Assembly (NCBI GenBank): GCA_023053575.1
Contig: JAKZAP010000020.1
Coordinates: 20,732,764 to 20,796,763 of the forward strand
Source of the DNA: Branchinecta lynchi
Taxonomy: Eukaryota > Arthropoda > Branchiopoda > Anostraca > Branchinectidae
Reading direction: 5' to 3'
Length of the DNA: 64,000 nt
Under the pieces are notes generated by a model, which was not told where the DNA came from, made no database searches, and saw only the letters and a program-made list of their open reading frames with translations. Below are positions 54,228 through 64,000 of this stretch, piece after piece. The stretch's first letter is position 1. Every line of letters begins with the position of its first letter. A program made the translations under genes and the position numbers.

Positions 54228-56305
54228 TACCCCTTTATTCTCAAATCATTATAGCTCTGCGCGCGTGGATGCCGACATTCATTTGTTTATTCGGCGGACG
54301 TCGGAGAGACCTAAATCGTTTTCCCATGCTCCCACAAACAGTTTGTCGGTCGATCGTGGCTCGAAAAGAGTGTTTCCGCGGGGTTTTATGCGGCCCACAA
54401 CTGTGTTTCCGCGACCAACAAGACTTTCGTGGCTCGCTTTGTGGCTCAAATTCGACAAACAACTGGCGAGGTGATTGTCGATTTTGTGGCTCGATTCTGG
54501 CGGGAAATAAAAAAAAAAACAGCAAAATAGTGTCTAAACATAAGTTAACTACTTTTTCAAGGTTCAAGGTTTAATTTACACTTCTGTATAAAATCAAAGT
54601 AAATAGAGGGTTAAGCCGGGGAGACAAGGTCGATTGACAAAAAACCGATACAAAATATAACAAACATATTTTACATATAACTAATTATATGAATAAATGT
54701 CAATAATTCCATGACTCACCACCAGACGGAAACCCGCCCCACAAACCCACCGACACTCGGCAAGATCAACCCGAAATCCCACAAAAAAAAATACCCAATG
54801 CGCAAGCGAGGGTTACCAATGGCCGGCAACTTATATGGACCCCAACCAAATATATCAACATCAAACAAATAGGAATTTGCTTAAATTTTTTTTTTTTCTC
54901 GCTGACTCTTGAATTTATTTATAAGTATAGAATGAAGTTGCTTTTTTATATTTGGAAGAGATTTACTGAAATCAATATATTGTAAATAAAGCTGCCATGA
55001 ACCCGTGATTGAAAAATATGGCGAGAACCGCGATCTCTCAGTGGTTAATTTAAGGTGCTACATTTTCAATTTCTGACGGGTTTCATAAGCATTGTCAGGT
55101 TGCTCAGGGAAAAAATTACTCGAACGAAAGTACGAAGGTAGTTCCGACCGGTCATATTTTACCTTAAATAATAAAGAATGAAGAGTGAATAATTCTGAAA
55201 CAGGCAAAATATTAGTTAACAAATACAGAGTTTCAGTTTTAGTTTTGTTAGGATAAGAAAAAGGGGACGGTAAATATTTTTGTAAAATTCGAGAGCCCGG
55301 TTTTGTAGAGTCTGTATCGGTTTCCATGATATTTGAATGTTACCAAATAAATCAAGGGACAATACGTAAGATGGTAATATATCAAAGCAATAAATCAGGT
55401 GCAGAATTTCATACGGGAAAAAATGCTGAAACCTCCGCATTATACCAACTCCTTGTGCAACTTTAACCCGTGATCTATTACAATGTTCTTTATACGATAG
55501 ATTTTCATCAATAATTGTACCAAAAAACGGAGTGAAGTTACCCTTTGAATTTGAATATCTGTAGCCTGATCGGTTATTGTCGAAATTCCTTTTGCTTTGT
55601 GTCCAATTCTACCATAAATTATAAATTTCGTTTTGGCGGCATTTAATGACAAACGATTAGCTTTTAGCCATACAATCAGTTGGGAAAACACGATTTGCAG
55701 CTTCTCTTTGACATCCTCTTCCGACTGTCCGGCAAGTGTTGATCCGGTATCATCGGCGAAAAGGACATTCAGACTGTTGTTTTCTGTCGCTGATGAAAGG
55801 TCATTTATGTATATTAGGAAAAGCAGTGGTCCCAGAATTGAACCCTGAGGGACACCAATATTTGACAATAAACATGGATCCAAAACTGTCTTATTAATAG
55901 TTGTTACTTGAGAGCGACCTGTTAGGTAAGATGCGATAAAATCGTGCGCTGGTCCTCGTATCCCACCATGGCTTAATTTATATAACAATATTTCGGGAGA
56001 AATATCAAGCATATAGACTTAAAACTGAGGATCCATTTTGCACATAATGGTAAGGAAATAAGCCTGGGGTGCTATTTATTGAGATTTTACATGCATTTAA
56101 TTTTTTTTTCAGATATTTGAAATTTTCGCCAACAAAATAGACAAAACGGCGTTTGCGCGAGTTTCAACTCCTATCTCGACTATGTGGCACACAATCGTGT
56201 TCCGCGACAAAGACCCAGAAGTGTGTGGCCCAGAATTGTGTCGCAGAAGAAGGCCTCTAGTGTAATCGAAGGTCGAAGGGGTTGATATATAATATTCAAA
56301 CGAGG
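54228..56305. mobile_element. Candidate DNA element hosting a LINE insertion
   Basis: Left edge TACCCCTTTATTCTCAAATC and right edge GTAATCGAAGGTCGAAGGGG look like imperfect inverted repeats. A related pair occurs at 44000-44160 (ACCCCTTTCTTCAG, CAATCGAAGGTCGAAGAGG). The interior on both sides of the LINE is GTGGCTCG/GTGTTTCCGCGA-rich. Confidence 0.4.
54560..56110 (-). pseudogene. Truncated LINE, second lineage, with RT domain
   Basis: Minus-strand frame 56012-55440 reads LLYKLSHGGIRGPAHDF, GVPQGSILGPLLFLIYINDL and NVLFADDTGS, so the catalytic block is FADD. A frameshift near 55440 separates it from the C-terminal frames (QTLQNRALEFYKNIY; LPSYFRSSNFF, YETRQKLKM). The style is CR1/L2-like. The 5' part is missing. 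This is a different family from the YVDD element. Confidence 0.85.
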
Positions 56306-56329
56306 AAATAATGTTGGTCTAGCGAGGAT

Positions 56330-56770
56330 GTTGTTCAATAAGGGTTCACTGGTGAAGTACGGGTCAAGTTCGTAGATAGGTCCTTTAGTCCTATCTTTAG
56401 AGGCAGAGGAGGGGTTTCGAATTTACGGTAAAAACATGCATGTTTTTTAAGCTAATAAGATATTCATTGAGGGGGTAAGGAGGTCCGCTGAGTCCATATC
56501 TGAACTTAGTTTTCTTGCTGGACAAACGGTGCATTACTAATTCGGCTGAAACTGGAAATTTAGTTGAAGGTCAAAGTTGTTTCTGAAATCGATTAGAGAT
56601 TGGGTATCAAGGCAAGGAATCCATTTTTGAACTTTATTTTAACAGTAAAAATATTCAAGGAATCTGACGAAGACTGAATGGCGAAGATGGCCCAATTGTC
56701 TGAACCAAATGTTAGACTTTTGGGATCCCATCGGAACCTTTGGTCTTGTTTTAACCAGCTGTTCCCAATA
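56330..56770 (+). repeat. Family D element, copy 8 (diverged)
   Basis: GGTCAAGTTCGTAGATAGG, TTCGGCTGAAACTGGAAATT and TTTTGGGATCCCATCGGAAC with CTTTGGTCTTG. The leader is lost. It is closest to copy 9. Confidence 0.72.
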
Positions 56771-57051
56771 TCATACACTGCCTATGCGCACAGCTTTCTT
56801 AAATCACAGAGGTCACCATACATAATTCCTATTCTTTCTGTCAAACTCTTCAAGATCCAGCCTGAATGAGGCATCAACACCAAACATTTTCGGCAAGCGG
56901 CGATAAATTAGGGCGTGACCTTGCGGGTCCCTGCCCAATCTTGATTACTTCTCATCAACACGTGACTCACGATGCCTGTCTTCTTACTAAAGAAAGCTAT
57001 TACAAGGAAGTCCTGCAAAACTTGGATTAAATAAATAAATAATAAATAAAA

Positions 57052-57400
57052 CAAGAGCTAGAAGCTGATATGGCTGCAAGGCTGGGTCAAAGGATGAAAG
57101 TAGGAATTTGTCCCACCCTTTCTACTGAAACATCCTTTATCCACCCTTTAAACCGGAAAGAACCAGGCCTCCAAGAGAAACCAAAACTCACACCTGTCGC
57201 TTGTAAAACTGAAAGGTACCGTAATTGTTTTGTGCCTCAGTTTACCTTGTACCATAACAACCTTACCTGAGTTACTGTATTTATTCTATGACATTTGTAT
57301 ATATGTTTTAGTTGTAGGTTAGTGACAAGTGTCAATTAATTTGCTCGCGCCTGAAATGTTTTGCCGCATTTATCTGACATTAAATTAAATTAAACAAACA
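57052..57400 (+). pseudogene. LINE 3' fragment with (AAATT)n tail
   Basis: The frame ending at 57270 reads LQEKPKLTPVACKTERYRNC then FVPQFTLYHNN, the C-terminal signature shared with 16-17, 34.7 and 60.4 kb. The tail is TTAAATTAAATTAAAC. Just upstream is an inverted piece of the family E terminus (CAAGAGCTAGAAGCTGATAT). Confidence 0.7.
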
Positions 57401-57404
57401 TGAT

Positions 57405-58185
57405 CTTTGTATCAATACTGATTCCACAAACACAGTAAGGTGAACAACTAACCTTCAGATCCTTGAAAGTTGCTGTAGCAAATTAGACGGTAATAATGTT
57501 TCCAATTTGTCCAAGACATAGTAGACAGAAGCAGAGACGAAGTTGAGGCCCTGTAATATATTTCATTTCAGTAAAGCTCCAGACTTGTATTACGAATGCA
57601 GAAAACCGTGACTTACTATTTAAGAACAGGAATAGGTTAGGTCCCAAGTACGCAACAGGATAGAGCTGGAACTATATACGAAGAATTAGATAAGAAAACC
57701 ATGGTTCTAAGAGTTTTCCATTGTAGTTCTTGATAAAGTAGTAGAAAACGACTTTAGATAGCGTTTGGACGAACAACGGGGTTGGCTAGCAGAGCTGCTC
57801 GTCCCATTTCAACGCAGGAATTTATTGCTGTTGACTGTCCTCACTTAAGCGAGGACAGTCTATAAGCAGCAAACAATCATGGACTGGACCTACACCGATC
57901 ATGGACTGGACCTACACCAATCATGGACTTACCGTTTTCGCGATGTAACCCATAGGTTCCGGGTAATGGTGAGTTAAGAGGGCCAACAATGCAGTAAGAC
58001 TGCACAAGCCGGCTGTGAAGAGTATGAAGAATGGCAACTCCTTTTTCGGGTACACGCTTACTTCATGGAAAACTGAAAAGGAGGAATTAAGTAAAACTGA
58101 GACCTAAATATTAAGCTGAAAAAGTTTGGCACACACCCAGATTGACTCTAATTTGTGTTCTGGGACTGGAAACTTACCTGTCCAC
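57405..58185. other. Intergenic stretch with a hairpin and short tandem repeat
   Basis: GACTGTCCTC and GAGGACAGTC form a 10-bp stem with an 8-nt loop (57833-57860). It is followed by about three copies of AATCATGGACTGGACCTACA near 57886-57935. Nothing else recognised. Confidence 0.5.
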
Positions 58186-58189
58186 GACT

Positions 58190-58325
58190 CCATTAATGCG
58201 ATTCCGAATTAGTGAATAACCTTCATGGAACATATTTGTGAGTGTTTCTGTCTACATTTCCTTGTCCTTCTTTACTGCACTTATGCCCTTAGGTAGTCCG
58301 TCGCACATTCTTCATTTAAGTAAGT
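58190..58325 (+). repeat. Dispersed repeat H, second copy
   Basis: ATTCCGAATTAGTGAATAAC and TTTACTGCACTTATGCCCTT match 13540-13690. Confidence 0.45.
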
Positions 58326-58862
58326 AATTTATTTATAACCCGCCATTTTGAAAAAGCGGAGTAAATGAACGAAAATAAATAAAACACACACACGCACAGA
58401 AAAACACTTAATTTGTAATCTTCGGCCAGGAAGTAGTGGATAACGTCGTGCGCTGATTGGCCCTGTTGTCCATGATTTTTGAAAAGGATGCGGAAACATC
58501 CAAAAGGTTAACACTTGGATCTTGAATTTTTAACTTTTCCGTCAATGTATTGATTCAGTCTTTTACAAAAATGCTTCTTTCGGGCATTTCTTTTTTCTTC
58601 TGAAGTTCAGTTTCAAATTAGCAACTGAGTGTGAGTCGGCCCTGCACTGTCAGAAGATTGATACAGGTAACGCCTATTTGCGGATCCCTGTTTTAAACGA
58701 TGTATACAAGATATGAAGCGGAGCCTACAACAGTTGGCTTGCATGCGAATTCGTTACTCTTAATCCCAACAACCTCAGGGGCCACGAGTTCAAACTTGGC
58801 TCTCAGCGATTCAAGAAAGACGTCGATAGGTGGAAGTCTGGAAATAGCATAGTGGAGGCTTA

Positions 58863-59342
58863 GGTTGCGTTCCGGAACTTAACGATCGTTAACAAATTAT
58901 TAACAGTTGTTAACTTTTTGCGTTCCACGTTTCTGATTTCGAAATTTAAGCTCCGCCCACCTACAATTTCCGTTCCAGAGCTTAACGATTGTTAACTATT
59001 TTGTAACGATGGTCGGTGAGCATCCTTAAAAAAATAGTTAACACTTGTCGAACCCCAGGTTGCGTTCCGGAACTTCACGATCGTTAACAAATTGTTAACA
59101 GTTGTTAACTTTTTGCGTTCCACGTTTCTGATTTCAAAATTTAAGCTCTGCCCACCTACAATTTCTGTTCCAGAGCTTAACAATTGTAAACTATTTTGTG
59201 ACGATGGTCGGTGAGCATCGTTACAAAATAGTTAACAATTGTCGAACTGGGAAAAGTTAACGATCGTTAAAACTGCAGTTAGCTGCGCCCCGAAGTAAAG
59301 TTAACGATTGTTACTAAGTGTTAAGTTGGGAGAACGCAACCT
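58863..59342. mobile_element. PIF/Harbinger-like MITE with TTA duplication
   Basis: Ends GGTTGCGTTC and GAACGCAACC, flanked by TTA on both sides. A 3-bp TWA duplication is typical of PIF/Harbinger. Inside, a segment of about 200 bp starting GGTTGCGTTCCGGAACTT is tandemly duplicated (58863 and about 59058), and GTTAAC motifs abound. Confidence 0.7.
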
Positions 59343-59449
59343 TAAAACCAATTTCTATCCTACGTCATTGCCAGCCCATCAGTCGACGCTTTCAAAAATG
59401 CACAAAAATGCAAAAATGCAAAATTGTTGTTCAAGCGAGGATTCAGTGA

Positions 59450-59845
59450 GGATTCACTGGTAAAGTACAGGTCAAATTCGTAGATGGGACCTTTAGTCCT
59501 ATCTTTAGAGGCAGAGGAGGGATTTCGAATTTACGGCAAAAAAAAATGCATGTTTTATAAGCTAATAAGATATTCATTGAGGGGTTAAGGAGGTCCGCTG
59601 AATCCATATGGGAACTTAGTTTTCTTGCTGGACAAATGGTTCATCACGAGTTCGGCTGAAACTGGAAATCTGGTTGAAGCTCAAATTTGTTTCTGAAATC
59701 GATTAGAGATTCCGTATCGAGGCAAGGTGACATGCTGAATCCATTTTTGAACTTAATTTTAACAGTAGAAGACATGACCCAATTGTTTGAATCAAATGTT
59801 AGATTTTTGGGATCCCATCGAAACCTTTGGTCTTGTTCGAAATGG
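59450..59845 (+). repeat. Family D element, copy 9
   Basis: GTCAAATTCGTAGATGGGAC, TTCGGCTGAAACTGGAAATC and TTTTTGGGATCCCATCGAAA. Closest to copy 8. Confidence 0.74.
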
Positions 59846-60183
59846 CGGGTTATAAATAAATTAATAGTGTGATAACTGAAAATGTCCATCAATTCTATTT
59901 AACGACTATTCTTACTTTGATTGTACTGACATGCTCAATGTTATTTGCATGTACGAAGAGACAGTGTAGGATTGAATCAAAGAATTCTATTTGGAATTAC
60001 ACTTTTCCATAGTGTCATGCACGACGAGAGCGAGATGGATCGGTGATGTAAAGAACGTGAATGCTCTCGCAGTACCGTATGGTGGCTTTGCAATAATCTC
60101 CGTCTGCACATGCTCCGACTTACCAATCCACGAGCGCAAAAACGATCAACAATACACCTACGCGGTTAATCACGCTTAAGCTA

Positions 60184-60775
60184 CGTTTACACGGAGGGTA
60201 TTTACACGGCTATTTTTCCCCGCAACAGTAACAAATACCCGGGTATTTTGGACTTCAATTTTGCGAACTTTTTACCCGGGGATTTGTTTGTCGAAGGGTA
60301 CTATTCGACGTCAGCAACAACAAAACGATTTTCGAGCAATAATTTTGATTATGTCCATAGAAGAAGTGATCCAAATTCTCCTACACGTATTAGACCCCAG
60401 CGAAAGAAATCCCAGAAAATCCCCAAACTAGCCCCTGTGGCCCCTCTTCATGAAAGATATAAAAGGAGTTGTGTCCCAGCATTTGTTGAGTTGTACAATA
60501 ACCGATAAGTTAGTCCTTTTTAGTGATTTTTCTTCCTTCGTTACGAAGTTTTATGCATTCCTCGTTTTGTATGACAAAAAGGTCAAATACGGCGGTGACA
60601 GCTGCTTTTGAAAAATTCTATTCTATTCTATTCTATACACATTAATGTCCTTTGTGTAGAGCGATATCCTGAGCTTTACAACCTTGGAATCTATTGCCAC
60701 TGACATTCCCTCGAAAAATACCCGGGTAACGTGGGAACACTTTCCCCTCTCGTCTCTGGGGAAAATACCCGTCGT
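60184..60775. mobile_element. MITE N split by a LINE 3' fragment
   Basis: Ends TTTACACGGAGGGTATTT and AAATACCCGTCGTGTAAA. CCCGGGTATTT also faces AAATACCCGGG inside. The LINE fragment occupies about 60345-60650. Confidence 0.65.
60345..60650 (+). pseudogene. LINE 3' fragment with (TTCTA)n tail
   Basis: The frame to 60508 reads RIRPQRKKSQKIPKLAPVAP, HERYKRSCVPAFVELYNNR. It ends about 140 bp later in ATTCTATTCTATTCTATTCT. Confidence 0.78.
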
Positions 60776-60837
60776 GTAAATGATCCTTTACCGCTACCTG
60801 CACGCAATTTTGGGTGCAGAAGGTTAGCTAGACGGCT

Positions 60838-61985
60838 AACACTCACAATGCCCACGATCATAATGCCCACGACTCAAAATGACCACTAAAAATGCCCACG
60901 ACTCAAAATGCCCATGACTCAAAATGCCCACGATTGGACAAATTTGAGGTTTTCCGTCCGTAATTAGGCGTGATTGAGTGACGGGAGGAGTAGACCGAGT
61001 ATCAGATTGACGATAATCGTTTGATGAACTTGTATAATCTCAATCGTATATATAACACTGGTTTATTATTATTTACAAGAAACATTTGTAGCCTATTGCG
61101 TCGTGGTTAGATGCCGCAAAAGCGCTGTGCTTTCTTGAGGAAGCCTCTGACTGATACTAAGCCCCCTTGGAGCTTCCCTTTAAGTGCTTGAATTTGCTGG
61201 TCTTTCCGGACCATTCTTCGGTTCCGATGTATATTCATGATCCCCAAGGGCCCATGATCATTTTTGCCTCAAGGGTTTTGTTTACAAGTGAATTTCTGTA
61301 CAAATAATAATTTGAACAAAATATACGTTTTCATGATTCCAATGATTTTATCATCATTTGTGCTTCAAGAGTGTTCATTACAGATGAATCTCTAGCGCCC
61401 ATAAAGTGCGCATCATCACGGCCAAATGCACAAATAAAATAGTTTCTAAGGACCCATCATCATTCTTATCTCAAGGGTTTTGCTTACAATTGACCGCAAT
61501 TAAACCAACACACGAATTGACGAATTCCTACTTTCATCCTACGACCCAGCCTTGCAAGTGCCGTATGAGCTTCTAGCTCTTGTTAATCAAGTTAACTGGT
61601 GGATTTGGATCTCCCGGTTTTGCTTTCTGGATTGGCACAATTTTATAGGACATTGCTTCTTTACTTTAACGCAAAAGATCCTGAACAATCAAGAAACAAA
61701 AAAATAATTCCTTTTGAAGCCTTTACCTTGGTTAATCCTATTCCTTACAATCTCGTAGTCCGCTGTCCCAGGATGATTTTGGTCCCAGGACTCCCCTGTG
61801 ACCACTTTGAACTGTCGGCATTTTAGGCCGCCGGCATTTCGTGGTCGTGGGCATTTTGAGTCGTGGGCATTTTAATCGTGGGCATTTTGATCGTGGGCAT
61901 TTTGAGCCGTGGGCATTTTAATCGTGGGCATTCTGAGCGTGGTCATTGTGAGAGTGGGCAAAAAGATCGTGGCGATTTTGGGAAC
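60838..61985. mobile_element. Foldback element with inverted 16-bp minisatellite arms
   Basis: Left array (60838-60945) is about seven copies of AATGCCCACGACTCAA. Right array (61848-61975) is about nine copies of the inverse, TCGTGGGCATTTTGAG. Between them lie repeat M units (61225-61500), a family E terminus near 61550 and an unrecognised short frame. This architecture matches foldback elements, whose long inverted ends are made of short tandem repeats. Confidence 0.75.
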
Positions 61986-61998
61986 CACCCAGCTAGAC

Positions 61999-62768
61999 CA
62001 GTGGTTCCCAACCGTTGGTACGCGTACCCCAAGGGGTACGCGAGACCCTTGCAAGGGGTACGCGAAGGAACCAAAATTGATTTAGTCTGTAGCTTCAAAA
62101 TCTCGCCTGACTCATTTTTTATTGTCGAAAGCCTAATATTAGCAGCAGAGGAATCACTAGCCTAAACGTATCTTAAGTGGCAAGGTATTTTTACTGGTCG
62201 ATAGGTCGTTTTCACCGACTGTTTTTTTTTTGTTTTTGTTTTTTTAAGTAACTGACGTACGAAAAATTGCGGCGTTTCGCGCCGACTTTTTTCTTATTAA
62301 CCGTCTCGCCGACGTTTTTGGGGGGATGGGTGTTGTTAATCCGTGCTTGACGCCTCTGATTACAAACCCTAGTGAAAGTTCACTGAAATAATGTTGATTC
62401 AAAAACAGCTTGCCTACTGCCGTAATCTGTTCCTGTGTTATACAATATTGTTTCAAGAAGAACTGAAGGCATTGCAAGTGATATTCTCATTCAGGTTGCG
62501 AATTAAGCTAACGAAAAAGTTTGGAGAACATCAAAACCAAACACAGAAACAGGCTGACTGTAACGTCGAGCTGAGATTTGACAATTTTGTTGCTACAAAG
62601 CAGCCTGTAGTGATTGCCTCATTTATTTTGTACATATTTTTTACACACGCATGCCTTATCATTTATGATAGTAACTATCGTCTTTTTTCACGTTCTGAAA
62701 AGGGGGGTACGCAATATTTTCGAACCTTGATTAGGGGTACGCGGTACGGAAAAGGTTGGGAACCACTG
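61999..62768. mobile_element. Non-autonomous hAT element, 770 bp
   Basis: Ends CAGTGGTTCCCAACC and GGTTGGGAACCACTG are a classic hAT inverted repeat. Flanks are AGCTAGAC (61991-61998) and AGCTAGAT (62769-62776), 7 of 8 matching. Near both ends GGGGTACGCG repeats. A frame at 62391-62774 has no recognised transposase motif. Confidence 0.9.
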
Positions 62769-62776
62769 AGCTAGAT

Positions 62777-64000
62777 ACTTCGGTCGTTGACGGAATCGAT
62801 GGCAGGGCTCTGTAAGCACAGGCGCGGAACAGCCAGCTGCAACACCCGGAGAATGTCTGGGGAATTCGGAAAGCGTCGGATGGTTAGTCTCCAACCGCAA
62901 GCCCTAAATCCCCGTCGAAGTTCCTTGAAACAAGGGGTCATCATCCGCCACGACGAAAAATTTGTAGCCTGTGTGGTTGTTCGAACAAGTTGCATGTATT
63001 GATATGCAATAGTACACGATACATTAAAGTACAGAATACATTAATTTAATGTGCCTCACACTGGGCTAATCTTAAGCAGTAGTATAGCATCCAGTCTTGC
63101 TACAGTAGCATGTCGTAGCACTAGTTGGCACTGCATGCTACTTGTTCGTACAACTTCATACTACTATTTCGAGATAGTTTTTCATCGGGGCATTACTGGT
63201 CTGATCATTCTGGGTAACATTTCATATGAAGAGGCTCTCATGAAGAGGCTCTTTCAAACAAATTTGGAGCTAAGATAATGTGTTGTCCCCAGATGGCCCA
63301 TCTATTTCCCCCTCCCCTCCCGTCTTCCATGCGTCGGTCCGACAGGAATCCTGGCAATCAGGTTTCTCCATATCCGCTAATTCTTCTGCTCAATTTTAAC
63401 GTAGTTTCATCCCATCATTTATTATTATTATTATTTATTTGAATCCTTCAAAACTGAAGAGTAATATATAAAAAGGAACAACAACATGTCAGTCAAACTC
63501 ACACACACTTACATACTAATAAACAGCTGACCGTTAAAGACATATTATTTTTTTCATGTACAACGAAGTACATGAAAAAAAAACGGAGCAAACAAACTAA
63601 TCAGGGGACTTTTTTGTGAAAAAAGGAAAAAGGTTGTGATGAAGAAGAATGATGTCAGCCTTTTTATGAAAGTTCTGGATTTTACCATTTAAAGTCTCCA
63701 AAGGATTCTTTCGAAGTTAGGAAAGAGTTACTCGCAGAAATCGGGAAGCCAAGAAGGAATTTAGAGAATTTATAATAAGTAAATTTTAGCGCAGAAAGAT
63801 TTATTAAGAAAGATTTAAAATTTATTCTAATTTCTTTCAAGCGTATTAATTAATTTGTTTCGTGTCTGTATATTTTGTGAATTTGTATTCGTCTTCTAGC
63901 TTTTAGCTATTTGGATTAAACTTAATTGATTGGTTGATTGATTACACGCTTTGTAGGAACATGAGCTATTCTAGCGATAATCCATGGATGTATTGTCAAG
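62777..64000. other. Terminal stretch with little recognised
   Basis: ATTATTATTATTATTT near 63420 may be a retroelement tail, a short hairpin TTTTTTCATGTAC/GTACATGAAAAAA lies at 63551-63581, and a TTGATTGGTTGATTGATT tract is near 63925. No gene recognised. Confidence 0.4.

Noticed and set aside
54265..54574. Opposing frames of about 100 residues rich in arginine
   Set aside because: They lie in the body of a repeat element and mirror each other; no domain.

Overview
The window is eukaryotic, animal nuclear DNA. It holds one recognisable protein-coding gene, a Wnt ligand gene of the Wnt2 type, split into seven or eight coding exons on the + strand between about 8.6 and 41.4 kb. GT-AG introns, long non-coding stretches and abundant LINE, Penelope-like, hAT-like and MITE-like repeats rule out a prokaryote. 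The repeat content suggests a marine or other invertebrate, but the species cannot be fixed from the sequence.

The gene: exon 1 (8626-8711) encodes a signal peptide. Exons 2-7 (11926-12164, 22852-22970, 24226-24387, 34415-34531, 35970-36114, 39117-39365) encode a Wnt core in which all 24 cysteines expected of the family can be counted. All splice phases agree. The core is followed by a furin-type RPKR site. A phase-compatible open exon (41239-41429) would add a charged, cysteine-free tail. If exon 7 is instead read through its donor, the protein ends three residues later (375 versus 435 residues). Introns 2 and 4 are each about 10 kb and are filled with transposons.

The rest is layered mobile DNA. 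(1) Two large tandem-unit families: family D (about 137-bp units between TTTTGGGATCCCA palindromes, nine copies) and family E (GGACCGGATCCGG units with long G-runs, main arrays 1-1985, 6330-7720, 27390-29612). (2) Several LINE lineages: an RT fragment at 16.3-17.6 kb, another at 54.6-56.1 kb, and many 3'-end fragments, three of which share a C-terminal signature with the 16-17 kb copy. (3) A Penelope-like remnant at 20.6-22.0 kb with near-identical inverted arms, and related repeats carrying hammerhead-ribozyme-like motifs. (4) hAT-type elements with 8-bp target duplications. (5) MITE families, including a 300-bp family present five times and inserted next to Wnt exons. (6) Foldback elements with inverted 16-bp minisatellite arms at 27.3/31.2 kb and 60.8/61.9 kb. 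(7) A 2.2-kb TIR transposon (50857-53070) with 150-bp terminal tandem repeats enclosing the C-terminal part of a cysteine-rich protein; it sits inside an older MITE.

The most unusual items are the convertase-cleavable Wnt tail, the covarying hammerhead-like motifs, and the 150-bp-repeat transposon carrying a host-like ORF. Repeat boundaries were judged by eye and are approximate unless a target duplication is given.
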